This document shows positions 26,910 through 35,821 of a stretch of 64,000 nucleotides of DNA, piece after piece. The notes under the pieces are model-generated. The model made no database searches, had not been told where the DNA came from, and saw nothing but the letters and a program-made list of their open reading frames with translations. Numbering within the stretch: the first letter of the stretch is position 1; every line of letters begins with the position of its first letter. The position numbers and the translations under genes are program-made. This stretch comes from CALODP01 sp942492055 (lineage in GTDB: Bacteria; Bacteroidota; Ignavibacteria; Ignavibacteriales; Melioribacteraceae). Location of the stretch: the NCBI GenBank assembly GCA_942492055.1, contig CALODP010000015.1, positions 124,001-188,000 on the forward strand, read 5' to 3'.

Positions 26910-27056
26910 AAGAATATTAAATATTTCAGAAAAGACAGACTAGTAGTATAAAGAAAAAATAAAATAATGTAAAAAACTATTTGACATTCTTAAGCAAAAG
27001 GTATAGATTAGTATCCCTTATCGGGAAGCACTTTGTAACACTTTCTGATAGCGCCT

Positions 27057-27131
27057 CGGGGCGTAGCGTAGTCCGGTTAGCGCGCCTGCTTTGGGAGCAG
27101 GAGGTCGCAGGTTCGAATCCTGCCGCCCCGA
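27057..27131 (+). tRNA. tRNA-Pro (TGG)
   Basis: Cloverleaf with acceptor CGGGGCG/CGCCCCG, anticodon stem CCTGC/GCAGG, loop TTTGGGA giving anticodon TGG, and T-arm GCAGG-TTCGAAT-CCTGC. Discriminator A; CCA not encoded. First of four clustered tRNAs. Confidence 0.95.
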
Positions 27132-27179
27132 CAAAAACGATCTTTTTGTTTTGAAATTTTGGCTGTAAGCTATATATTT

Positions 27180-27253
27180 GCGCCAGTAGCTCAATTGGAT
27201 AGAGCAACGGCCTTCTAAGCCGTAGGTTAGTGGTTCGATTCCACTCTGGCGTA
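27180..27253 (+). tRNA. tRNA-Arg (TCT)
   Basis: Acceptor GCGCCAG/CTGGCGT with a G-T closing pair, anticodon stem ACGGC/GCCGT, loop CTTCTAA giving anticodon TCT, T-loop TTCGATT. Discriminator A. Confidence 0.95.
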
Positions 27254-27265
27254 CAGAAGATATAT

Positions 27266-27340
27266 GGTGGGTGTAGCTCAGTTGGTTAGAGCGTCTGGTT
27301 GTGGCCCAGAAGGTCGTGGGTTCAAATCCCATCACTCACC
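27266..27340 (+). tRNA. tRNA-His (GTG)
   Basis: Acceptor GTGGGTG/CACTCAC, anticodon stem TCTGG/CCAGA, loop TTGTGGC giving anticodon GTG, T-loop TTCAAAT. G27266 and C27340 supply the extra G-1:C73 pair typical of tRNA-His. CCA follows at 27341-27343. Confidence 0.95.
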
Positions 27341-27360
27341 CCACTGAGTTTAAGTTTTAC

Positions 27361-27434
27361 GGCCCCATGGTGTAATTGGTTAACACGCCACCCTTTCAAG
27401 GTGGAGAGTACGGGTTCGATCCCCGTTGGGGTCA
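27361..27434 (+). tRNA. tRNA-Glu (TTC)
   Basis: Acceptor GGCCCCA/TGGGGTC, anticodon stem CCACC/GGTGG, loop CTTTCAA giving anticodon TTC, T-loop TTCGATC. Last of the cluster and followed directly by a terminator. Confidence 0.95.
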
Positions 27435-27436
27435 CA

Positions 27437-27469
27437 AAGCTCTGAAGTTTTTACTTCAGAGCTTTTTTT
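27437..27469 (+). terminator. Terminator of the tRNA cluster
   Basis: AAGCTCTGAAG at 27437-27447 pairs with CTTCAGAGCTT at 27454-27464, followed by a T-tract. Indicates one transcript for the four tRNAs. Confidence 0.93.
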
Positions 27470-27533
27470 ATTTTAAACGGTTTATTCTTATCTTTGCTCA
27501 AATGCTTTATTTACCTACAAAATAGTTTTGACC

Positions 27534-28343
27534 ATGAAGATATATACCTCATATCCTGAAGTAATCGCAAACAAGAATACTTATAGCACTGATCCGAAGT
27601 TGCGTGCTAATTGTTTTCTAGGGACTTCCTTACATTTCTTTAAAAATATTGGAAAAGCGATATGGATTTCTAATCGAAAAGCGAAGAATGGAACCTATGA
27701 CGATTATAATTGGGCTGCCGCTTCTTTGGAGATACTGCGCGGAGCTGAGAAGGCCGGCTTAGAATTTCATTTTTCCGGTTTGAATAATATAACTTCCTTC
27801 GACGGACCTGCTGTCTTTATCGCTAATCATATGAGTACATTAGAGACATTAATACTTCCTTGTATCATTCATCCGGTTAAAAGATGTCTTTTTGTTACAA
27901 AGCAAGAATTAACGGATTATCCTGTTTTCGGACCTGTTAATAGCGCAAGAGAACCGATCATTGTTGGTAGGAAAAACCCTCGTGAAGACTTGAAGCATGT
28001 AATGGAGGAAGGAGCTCAGCGCATCTCCGAAGGAAAGTCTATTATTATTTTCCCTCAGAAAACAAGAAGCTTTGAATTGAACCCCAAGAATTTCAATACG
28101 CTCGGTATAAAACTTGCCCAACGAAATAATATCCCAATTGTACCAATAGGCTTAGTCGCTGATGCATGGGGGAATGGTAAATATATTAAGGAACTTGGCA
28201 AAATAGATCCGAAGAAAAAGGTTATGATAGAATTCGGTGAACCTATGGAAGTTAAAGATAAGGGGCACGAAGAGCATCAGGCTTGCATTGACCATATTGC
28301 GAATTGTCTCCGTAAATGGGGCAGAGATGAGCTAATAAAATAA
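27534..28343 (+). CDS. PlsC-like 1-acyl-glycerol-3-phosphate acyltransferase
   Basis: Membrane-associated acyltransferase of phospholipid synthesis or remodelling. The catalytic block I is NHMSTLETLILP near residue 95, i.e. H-x4-E where most PlsC enzymes have H-x4-D; block III reads FPQKTRS instead of FPEGTRS. This combination defines a subfamily also seen in Deltaproteobacteria. Lys-rich GRKNPREDLKHVMEEGA lies between the blocks. ATG 27534 is preferred over a TTG six bases upstream. 269 residues with only weak hydrophobic segments. It forms a single-gene unit closed by a terminator. Confidence 0.85.
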   Translation: MKIYTSYPEVIANKNTYSTDPKLRANCFLGTSLHFFKNIGKAIWISNRKAKNGTYDDYNWAAASLEILRGAEKAGLEFHFSGLNNITSFDGPAVFIANHMSTLETLILPCIIHPVKRCLFVTKQELTDYPVFGPVNSAREPIIVGRKNPREDLKHVMEEGAQRISEGKSIIIFPQKTRSFELNPKNFNTLGIKLAQRNNIPIVPIGLVADAWGNGKYIKELGKIDPKKKVMIEFGEPMEVKDKGHEEHQACIDHIANCLRKWGRDELIK

Positions 28344-28356
28344 TATATAATAGATT

Positions 28357-28390
28357 AAACGGGAGTGCGATTGGACTTCCGTTTTTGTTT
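28357..28390 (+). terminator. Rho-independent terminator
   Basis: AAACGGGAGT at 28357-28366 pairs with ACTTCCGTTT at 28375-28384 (one G-T pair), then a T-rich run. Ends the acyltransferase gene. Confidence 0.8.
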
Positions 28391-28536
28391 TATATTCCTA
28401 TCGTTACACTACTTAATATTACGATAATATACAGATAACATTTACTTAATCCCCACATAATCTTCAGTTAATATTCAAATCGTACATTTGCTACCGTAAG
28501 AATCAAAATTAAATATTGGTAGGAGAATTTAGTACG

Positions 28537-31425
28537 ATGCACCATATTCAAACAAAGGAACTACTTAACACCCGAAGCATTCTGCTATTCATTATAGGAT
28601 TGGTTTGCTACTCTAATGCATTTGCGATGGAATCCGGAAGGATAACCGGTACTGTAATGGACGCCGAACTCGGAGAAGCGTTGATTGGTGCCAATATTGT
28701 CATCGAAGGGACATTATATGGCGCAGCGACCGATATTAATGGTAAATATATAATAGAAGGAGTACCTACAGGTAAATATAATCTGACCTTTTCAAGTATT
28801 GGTTTTGCGAAAAGCAAAGTAACCGATGTAATTGTTGATGACGGCGGGACTACGAATATAAATATTATTCTTAAAACAGAGAGTTTCGAAACGGATGAAG
28901 TTGTAATAACCGCTAAGGCAGTTAATAACACAGAAGCATCTCTGCTGGTGAAAAGACAAAAGGCCCTGGCCGTAAGTGACGCAATAAGTGCCGAGCAATT
29001 TGGCAGAAGCGGCAGTAGTAATGCGGCAGAAGCTGTAAAGCAGGTTGTCGGTGCGTCGGTTGTTGATGGGAAACATGTTTACGTTCGTGGTTTGGGAGAT
29101 AGATATACAAGTACTCAGTTAAACGGAGCTGAGATTCCAAGTGTTGATCCGTATAAAAGAGCAGGGGCAATAGACCTTATCCCATCCGGACTTGTGGATA
29201 ATATTCAAGCCGTGAAAAGCTTTACAGCTGATAAGCCGGGAAACTTCTCCGGAGGAAGTGTAGATATCAAGACCAAAGATTTTCCAGATAAACTTAATTT
29301 TACATTCTCTACCGATGTCTCTTACAATTCTCAATCAACCTTTAAAGGAGGAGCCCTTACTTATGAAGGTAGCTCTTCCGATTGGTTGGGAATGGGTGCT
29401 GCTGATAGAGATATTCCGAATATAGTAGGGAGCAAGATATATACACCATCTGCGGGCAAGGCACAACGAGACGCAAATTTAGCCAAAGATATCGACTCGA
29501 AGACCAAAGCATTTAATTCTCAAATGAGTCCGACCAAACGTACGGCACCAATCAATCAAAGCTATTCTATTTCGATAGGTAATCAAGTTAATCTGTTCGA
29601 AAGACCTTTGGGCTTTTTGGCAAGCTTATCTTATAAAAGAGATTTCTCTTCCTATAAGGAGGGACATCTGAACAGATGGGCCAGGGGAGTTGCGGACCAA
29701 TCGAAAACGCAGCTGGATACAACTTACTCAATGAATGATACCAGAAGTGTTGACGAAGTATTATGGGGTGGTGTTGTGAAAGTTTCATACAAGCTAAACC
29801 GGAATCACATACTAAGCGTCAATGGATTATATAACCGAAATGGTGAGAGTACCGCAAGATATATATCCGGTTCTTATCCGTACGATATTGATCCCGATTG
29901 GAAATACGAGGCAAGGACATTACAATACAAAGAGAGGGCGCTTGGCTCGTTCCAACTTTCTGGAGAACACTATTTTGCTTCGTTATTTAACGCGAAGGTA
30001 AACTGGCAAGGATCTTACATGGAATCTTCTCAAGATGAGCCTGATAACAGATACTTTTATAACTACGTGACTCCGGATAATTTGTTTGGTATCAAATCGA
30101 ATCTGCCCCCCGAAAGATATTTCAGATATACCGATGAAAACCAGAGAAGCGCACAAGTTGATGTTTCCATTCCTTTCAAGCAATGGAGTGAAAAGAAAGG
30201 GACTATAAAATTCGGAAGCTTCTATGCTAATAAGAACAGAACATTTCGTGAGAGAAGGTTCACCTATCAACCGGTTAATAAAGTAGGTACTTTCTTGAGG
30301 GAGAATGAAGGTGATATAAATTCTCTCTTCTCCGATGAGTATCTGGGGTGGACGGGAACCGATACACTTCCCAACGGAATAGAGTTGAACAGAATAGGAA
30401 TGTATATTCAGGAAACAGATCAAACTTCCAGCAACTACGGAGCCGATAGAGAGATAGCAGCCGGATACGCTATGATTGATCTTCCGTTGTTTGAGAATAT
30501 CAGAATGATTGCCGGAGCTCGTTTTGAAACGACTGATATGGGAATAGTAAGCAGAGATACGAATCAGGTCAACGGAGGAGTTAATACAAGAGATCTGTTG
30601 CCTGCATTTAGCTTAATATATTCACCTACACAAGCTATGAATATTAGAGCTTCGTATGGTAAAACTTTGGCTCGCCCAAGCTTCAGAGAGATTTCCCCAT
30701 TTACTAACTACGATTTCAATGGTGGCGATACTTATGTAGGGAATCCCGAATTGAAAAGGACACTAATTGATAACTTCGATTTGAGATGGGAGTGGTATAT
30801 ACGCCCGGGAGAAGTATTTGCCATGAGTGGTTTTTATAAGAAGTTCAGTGATCCGATTGAGCTAAAAATAGATGACGCGGTTAACCAGGTAATGACTTGG
30901 ACTAACGTTAACGAAGCGATTGTATACGGTCTTGAAATAGAAGCCCGAACACGCTTGGATATTATCTCCGATGATCTCCGTAATTTTCATATCGGAGGGA
31001 ATTTGTCTTTGATAGAATCAGAAGTAGATATCGATAAAATGGAACTGGAAAGTATTAAAGCCTATGAACCAGATGCAGAGATGAAGAGACCGTTTCAAGG
31101 ACAATCTCCATATATCTTAAACGCTTACCTTAACTATGATAATATCGAAGCCGGATGGACTGCAAGCATATTTTATAACGTGTTCGGTGAAAGATTGGCT
31201 GCGGTTGGTTCCGTTGGCGCTCCCGATGTTTACGAGCAGCCTTTCCACATGCTAAATGTCTCCGTTTCAAAGAGAGTAATAGAGAGATTAACACTAAAGC
31301 TTAGCGCAAAGAACCTGCTTGATTCGGATATGGAAAAGACTCAGGAATTCAAAGGGAAAGAGTATATATATAGTAGTCATAAAAGAGGGATAACACTCTC
31401 GGCTGGCATTAGGTATAGCCTATAA
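28537..31425 (+). CDS. TonB-dependent receptor with regulatory-like domain
   Basis: Outer-membrane active transporter of 962 residues. A signal peptide (SILLFIIGLVCYSNAFA) precedes a carboxypeptidase-regulatory-like domain (about 35-125: GRITGTVMDAELGEALIGAN, SIGFAKSKVTDVIV). The plug domain (residues 140-245) contains VYVRGLGDRYTSTQLNGAEI. The remaining 700 residues form the beta-barrel, ending in aromatic-terminated strands (GITLSAGIRYSL). The start is ATG 28537, with AGGAG 11 bases upstream; a TTG at 28516 has none. A large secreted beta-helix protein follows after a hairpin, so the two may work together at the cell surface. Substrate unknown. Confidence 0.92.
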   Translation: MHHIQTKELLNTRSILLFIIGLVCYSNAFAMESGRITGTVMDAELGEALIGANIVIEGTLYGAATDINGKYIIEGVPTGKYNLTFSSIGFAKSKVTDVIVDDGGTTNINIILKTESFETDEVVITAKAVNNTEASLLVKRQKALAVSDAISAEQFGRSGSSNAAEAVKQVVGASVVDGKHVYVRGLGDRYTSTQLNGAEIPSVDPYKRAGAIDLIPSGLVDNIQAVKSFTADKPGNFSGGSVDIKTKDFPDKLNFTFSTDVSYNSQSTFKGGALTYEGSSSDWLGMGAADRDIPNIVGSKIYTPSAGKAQRDANLAKDIDSKTKAFNSQMSPTKRTAPINQSYSISIGNQVNLFERPLGFLASLSYKRDFSSYKEGHLNRWARGVADQSKTQLDTTYSMNDTRSVDEVLWGGVVKVSYKLNRNHILSVNGLYNRNGESTARYISGSYPYDIDPDWKYEARTLQYKERALGSFQLSGEHYFASLFNAKVNWQGSYMESSQDEPDNRYFYNYVTPDNLFGIKSNLPPERYFRYTDENQRSAQVDVSIPFKQWSEKKGTIKFGSFYANKNRTFRERRFTYQPVNKVGTFLRENEGDINSLFSDEYLGWTGTDTLPNGIELNRIGMYIQETDQTSSNYGADREIAAGYAMIDLPLFENIRMIAGARFETTDMGIVSRDTNQVNGGVNTRDLLPAFSLIYSPTQAMNIRASYGKTLARPSFREISPFTNYDFNGGDTYVGNPELKRTLIDNFDLRWEWYIRPGEVFAMSGFYKKFSDPIELKIDDAVNQVMTWTNVNEAIVYGLEIEARTRLDIISDDLRNFHIGGNLSLIESEVDIDKMELESIKAYEPDAEMKRPFQGQSPYILNAYLNYDNIEAGWTASIFYNVFGERLAAVGSVGAPDVYEQPFHMLNVSVSKRVIERLTLKLSAKNLLDSDMEKTQEFKGKEYIYSSHKRGITLSAGIRYSL

Positions 31426-31433
31426 ATAATATA

Positions 31434-31460
31434 AGGTGAGTCCCGCCAGACTCACCTTTC
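31434..31460 (+). terminator. Intercistronic hairpin/attenuator
   Basis: AGGTGAGTC at 31434-31442 pairs perfectly with GACTCACCT at 31449-31457, followed by TTT only. The short T-run suggests partial termination between the receptor and the secreted protein gene. Confidence 0.7.
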
Positions 31461-31500
31461 CAAAATATCATAAACTAGCAAATCATTTTGGAGGATCTTA

Positions 31501-34455
31501 ATGAAAAAATCCTTAACTAATTTACTAATTTTTTCACTTCTTTGCTTAGTCTCTGTTAGTTATGGGCAACAAAGTGAATTCTTTGACAAAGCTAATTTCA
31601 AGGGAGCATTCGGTTCTTCCAACTGGCTTAAGGGCTGGACTGCTCTGGATCATTACCAATATCTACCCGATTATATCACCTCATCCGGTACCATAGTTGT
31701 AAAAGATGGTGATATCAATTCGGGGGATGTCATTTATTGGACTGCAGATAATACCTATATCCTCGACGGTTTTGTTTTTGTAGAGGAAGGAGCTATTCTC
31801 AATATCGAAGCAGGTACTGTTGTTAAAGGGAAAGCCGGACAAGGTGAAAACGCTTCGGCTCTTATCATCTCAAGAGGAGCCAAATTATTTGCCGAAGGGA
31901 CGGCCGAAAAGCCAATCATTTTTACTGCCGAAGAAGATGATGTTACAGATCCATATGATCTTTCCTTACCTAAATCCAACCTTTGGGGCGGGTTGATAAT
32001 TTTAGGTAAAGCTACAATCAATACTACCTCGGGTGAGGGGAATATAGAGGGAATTCCTGCCGAGTTAAGAACCGCGTACGGGGGGAATGATGATGATGAT
32101 TGTTCCGGTATTTTGAAATATGTTTCGATCCGACACGGAGGAACTGATATTGGAGCCGGTAAAGAGATTAACGGACTGACATTAGGGGGAGTTGGACGAG
32201 GAACCACTATCGATTACATTGAGGTTTTCAATAATAACGATGATGGTTTCGAATGGTTCGGCGGTACCGTAAACGTAAAACATCTTGTTTCTGCTTTCAA
32301 CGTTGACGACGCTTTTGATCATGACGAAGGATACAGAGGTAAGATGCAATTCCTGTTCGCAATTCAGGGGGAAGAAACCGGTAATCGCTTAGGGGAACAT
32401 GATGGTGGAACTGATCCGGAAGACGGGGAACCATACAGCTTTCCGCATGTTTATAATGCTACTTTATTAGGTTCCGGTAAAACGTCCGTAAATCCTGAAA
32501 ATGACCATATGTTTAAGATAAGAGATTTCTGGGGAGGTTCCTATAAGAACTCAATATTCGGCGATTTTCCCGGAGACGCTATGGATGTGGAAGACTTGAC
32601 AAGTGGAAATGATAGCAAGAAACGATTGGATAACGGAGAGATTATATTCAAAAACAATCTCTATTTCGAATTCGGAGCCGGAAACGATATCTCTTCACTC
32701 GGTGCTCATGATTATGAATCGGCTTATCTTTCGAACAGTTCACATAATAACGCATATACCAATCCGAACTTAGGGGGAATAAACCGAAAAGCCTACACAA
32801 ATGGTTTGGATCCTCGTCCGTTGGCCAAAGGGGCAGCTTATAATAATTCGGCTCCAATACCTGACGATGAATTCTTTGAGCATGTAAATTACAAAGGAGC
32901 ATTTGGATCTTCCAATTGGTTAAAAGGGTGGACTGCCTTGGAGCATTATGGTTATTTAACTAATGATAAAACTCCGGCTAACACCGTTGTTGTAAAAGAC
33001 GAAGATATAAACGCAAAAGATAAAGTTTATTGGACAGCCGACAATACATATATCTTGGATGGCTTTGTTTTTGTTGAAGAGGGAGCCGAATTAAATATTG
33101 AAGCCGGTACTGTAATTAAAGGGAAACCGGGACAAGGTGAAAATGCTTCCGCACTTATAATATCGCGAGGTGCAAGATTATACGCGGAAGGAACCGGAGT
33201 AGCTCCGATTATCTTTACAGCCGAAGAGGATGATGTAACCGATCCGTATGATTTGACTCTGCCTAAAACCAATCTTTGGGGAGGTTTAATACTTCTTGGG
33301 AAGGCCAAAATAAACACAACCACAGGTGAAGGTAATATTGAAGGTATTCCCGCCGAGCTTAGAACAACATATGGGGGAAATAGTGATAATGACTGTTCCG
33401 GTATCCTAAGATATATCTCAATAAGACATGGTGGAACCGATGTCGGGTCTGGAAAAGAGATCAACGGATTAACCTTAGGGGCTGTGGGGCGCGGTACTAC
33501 TATAGATCATGTTGAGGTGTTTAATAACAACGACGACGGTTTCGAATGGTTTGGCGGAGCGGTTAACGCGAAATATTTAATAAGTGCTTTCAATGTTGAT
33601 GATGCTTTTGATCATGATGAAGGTATAAGGGGAAAAATGCAATATCTGTTCGCAATACAGGATAAGGAAACAGGTAATCGCTTAGGTGAACATGATGGCG
33701 GAACCGATCCGGAAGATGGCGCTCCTTATACTTTCTCTGAAATATACAATGTTACATTCTTGGGCTCCGGTAAAACTTCTTCGAACCCGGAAAATGATCA
33801 TATGTTCAAGATAAGAGATTATTGGGGAGGTTCATATAAAAACTCCATCTTCGGTGATTATCCGGGGGACGCGATGGATATAGAAGACTTAGCTTCCGGT
33901 AATGATAGTAAGATGAGACTTGATGCCGGAGAAATAATATTTCAACATAATATTTTCTTTGATTTCGGAGCAGGAAACACCTTAAATTCATTAGGCGCGC
34001 ATAGCTACGAAAGCGATTTCCTTGGTAAAGTCGCATATGGAAACATAATGAGTAATCCGAATTTGGGATCGATAAGCAGAACAGCTTATTCCAAATCACT
34101 AGATCCTTGTCCTGCTCACAATGGAATAGCCTATAAAGATTTAACTGACTATATAACCGGGGTAGAAGAAAGCGCTTCGGAAGTAATTCCGGCAAACTAT
34201 ACTTTGTCACAGAATTACCCGAATCCGTTCAACCCGACTACTAAGATAGAGTTCGCCATACCGGCAGCAACCAATGTAAGATTGGTTGTTTATAACATAC
34301 TAGGACAGAAAGTGGTTGTATTACTTGACGGGTATAGAAACGCAGGAGCATATACGGTTAATTGGGATGCTTCATCATTAGCAAGTGGTGTTTACATCTA
34401 TAGCTTGGAAACTGATAATTATGTTAAAAATAAGAAAATGACATTACTCAAGTAG
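31501..34455 (+). CDS. Duplicated beta-helix protein with sorting domain
   Basis: A 984-residue exported protein. After the signal peptide, two tandem copies of a roughly 430-residue module (about 24-455 and 457-885) are closely similar throughout; both start FFD/EH..FKGAFGSSNWLKGWTAL and both contain GENASALIISRGA, GNIEGIPAELRT and EWFGG. The composition suggests a right-handed beta-helix with many Asp/Gly turns, possibly calcium-bound. The C-terminal 90 residues (NYPNPFNPTTKIEFAI to KMTLLK) are a type IX/FlgD-like sorting domain. GGAGG precedes the ATG. It lies downstream of the TonB receptor, and a surface or secreted partner role is inferred. Confidence 0.88.
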   Translation: MKKSLTNLLIFSLLCLVSVSYGQQSEFFDKANFKGAFGSSNWLKGWTALDHYQYLPDYITSSGTIVVKDGDINSGDVIYWTADNTYILDGFVFVEEGAILNIEAGTVVKGKAGQGENASALIISRGAKLFAEGTAEKPIIFTAEEDDVTDPYDLSLPKSNLWGGLIILGKATINTTSGEGNIEGIPAELRTAYGGNDDDDCSGILKYVSIRHGGTDIGAGKEINGLTLGGVGRGTTIDYIEVFNNNDDGFEWFGGTVNVKHLVSAFNVDDAFDHDEGYRGKMQFLFAIQGEETGNRLGEHDGGTDPEDGEPYSFPHVYNATLLGSGKTSVNPENDHMFKIRDFWGGSYKNSIFGDFPGDAMDVEDLTSGNDSKKRLDNGEIIFKNNLYFEFGAGNDISSLGAHDYESAYLSNSSHNNAYTNPNLGGINRKAYTNGLDPRPLAKGAAYNNSAPIPDDEFFEHVNYKGAFGSSNWLKGWTALEHYGYLTNDKTPANTVVVKDEDINAKDKVYWTADNTYILDGFVFVEEGAELNIEAGTVIKGKPGQGENASALIISRGARLYAEGTGVAPIIFTAEEDDVTDPYDLTLPKTNLWGGLILLGKAKINTTTGEGNIEGIPAELRTTYGGNSDNDCSGILRYISIRHGGTDVGSGKEINGLTLGAVGRGTTIDHVEVFNNNDDGFEWFGGAVNAKYLISAFNVDDAFDHDEGIRGKMQYLFAIQDKETGNRLGEHDGGTDPEDGAPYTFSEIYNVTFLGSGKTSSNPENDHMFKIRDYWGGSYKNSIFGDYPGDAMDIEDLASGNDSKMRLDAGEIIFQHNIFFDFGAGNTLNSLGAHSYESDFLGKVAYGNIMSNPNLGSISRTAYSKSLDPCPAHNGIAYKDLTDYITGVEESASEVIPANYTLSQNYPNPFNPTTKIEFAIPAATNVRLVVYNILGQKVVVLLDGYRNAGAYTVNWDASSLASGVYIYSLETDNYVKNKKMTLLK

Positions 34456-34473
34456 ATCTCCTCTCTCCGCTTT

Positions 34474-34510
34474 GAAATGGGGTGTTGTGGTGGCACCCCG
34501 TTTCTTCATT
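34474..34510 (+). terminator. Rho-independent terminator
   Basis: GAAATGGGGTG at 34474-34484 pairs with CACCCCGTTTC at 34494-34504 with one mismatch-like G-T, then pyrimidine-rich sequence. Ends the beta-helix gene. Confidence 0.75.
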
Positions 34511-34640
34511 TCAATCTTGGTTTTCTTCTATTTTTATTTATGTTAAATCTTGCTTTACCTTCATGTTATAAACTATTTCCTAATCAAGATATTTTTAAGT
34601 CGAAGCTGAGATTGCGGATAGTTTAGCATGCTTATGTGAT

Positions 34641-34916
34641 GCAGACTAGGTAGGTAAAGTGGCGCGGAGCATCTAGGTAGTCTGTCGCAGAGCATCTAGG
34701 TAGTCTGTCGCAGAGCACCTAGGTAGTTTGTCACAGAACATCTAGGTAGTTTGTCACAGAACACCTAGGTAGTTTGTTGCAGAACACCTAGGTAGTCTGT
34801 CACAGAACACCTAGGTAGTTTGTTGCAGAACACCTAGGTAGTTTGTCGCGGAACAACTAGGTAGTTTGTCGCAGAACAACTAGGTAGCTTGGTGTAGATT
34901 ACCTAGGTAAGATTAT
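34641..34916. repeat. Array B: 23-bp tandem repeat with CCTAGG core
   Basis: Twelve 23-bp units, ten well conserved (34664-34893) and one degenerate at each end. Each carries CTAGGTAG; most carry AC(C/T)TAGGT, which in the ACCTAGGT form is a perfect 8-bp palindrome (an AvrII site). The rest of the unit is GTTTGTCGCAGAAC-like. The unit is not a multiple of three and contains TAG stops, so the array is non-coding. There are no spacers. Iteron-like protein-binding arrays look similar, but no replication gene is nearby. Confidence 0.95.
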
Positions 34917-35186
34917 ATAACATAGGAGTCTGTGTCATTGCAGTTTTCTTTATTGTTTCAATACCTATTAGTGCGCTGTATTCTCTTAAAATAACTTATT
35001 ATTACCTTTTACTATAGTACTTTAAGGCTATTAAGAAACTCTACTGGATTTAATTCCATTATAGTACAAAAAAATAAAAGAAAGATTGAATCACATTCTC
35101 AAAAACATTAATATACTCTTAATTGTAATAAGATCCTTATCAAGAAAGATTAAGTTGATAACCATTTCAAACCAACAGGGGGTTGT
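34917..35186. other. AT-rich leader of the DinB gene
   Basis: Between array B and the DinB gene I see very AT-rich sequence with no frame, RNA gene or repeat. The promoter of the DinB gene must lie here, but I cannot pick a convincing box. Confidence 0.5.
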
Positions 35187-35687
35187 ATGTATTATAAAAT
35201 TGAAGATTTTACAAAAGACTGGGCTAACGAAGATGAAATGACATTAAAGATCTTCAATGCTATTACCGAGGAAACAGCTTTCAAAAAGCCACATGAAGAG
35301 ATTAGAAGTCTGGCAAGAATGGCATGGCATATCACCGAAACATTAACCGAAATGCCTGCCAAAGGTGGATTGTTAGAAGAAGATGTATTGGAAGGGAAGG
35401 AGATTTCGGCTGAGTTCAAAGAGATTGTAGATCTATATATAAAGCATAGTGGAATCTTGATAGAAGCAATTAAAGAGAAATGGAATGATAAGGCATTAAC
35501 GGAGAAAGTGGAACTATATGGCGAATCATGGGAAAAAGGGAAATTACTCACTGTTTTACTAAATCACCAGATTCATCATAGGGCGCAAATGACCATTGCA
35601 ATGCGTCTTGTGGGGTTAAAAGTTCCGGGAATATATGGCCCTGCCAAAGAGGAATGGGCTAACTTCGGCATGCCACCGATGGAATAG
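35187..35687 (+). CDS. DinB-family metal-binding protein
   Basis: A 166-residue four-helix protein of the DinB/YfiT fold. Candidate metal ligands are the His in RMAWHITETL near residue 48 and the histidines in LLNHQIHHRAQM near residue 130, matching the spaced His triad of the family. Members include thiol-dependent transferases and stress-induced proteins of unknown substrate. The gene is monocistronic and closed by a long hairpin. It starts at ATG 35187, which follows a CAGGGGGTTGT sequence. Confidence 0.88.
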   Translation: MYYKIEDFTKDWANEDEMTLKIFNAITEETAFKKPHEEIRSLARMAWHITETLTEMPAKGGLLEEDVLEGKEISAEFKEIVDLYIKHSGILIEAIKEKWNDKALTEKVELYGESWEKGKLLTVLLNHQIHHRAQMTIAMRLVGLKVPGIYGPAKEEWANFGMPPME

Positions 35688-35733
35688 AAATTATTAAGCT
35701 ATTTTGCTCTACCAAATAGAGAAAAAAAAGATT

Positions 35734-35786
35734 AAAGGCCATTCGAAGAGATATTAAAGTTTTAGTATCTTCGGGATGGCCTTTTG
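35734..35786 (+). terminator. Long terminator hairpin
   Basis: AAAGGCCAT...CGAAGAgATA at 35734-35753 pairs with TATCTTCG...GATGGCCTTT across a 12-base loop, ending in TTTT. Closes the DinB gene. Confidence 0.8.
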
Positions 35787-35821
35787 TTATATAATGAACT
35801 ACAATATACTTATGGAGTGAA

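Noticed and set aside
34641..34916. Plasmid or chromosomal replication origin at array B
   Set aside because: Iteron-like spacing is suggestive, but there is no replication initiator gene, DnaA-box cluster or parAB nearby; kept only as a repeat.
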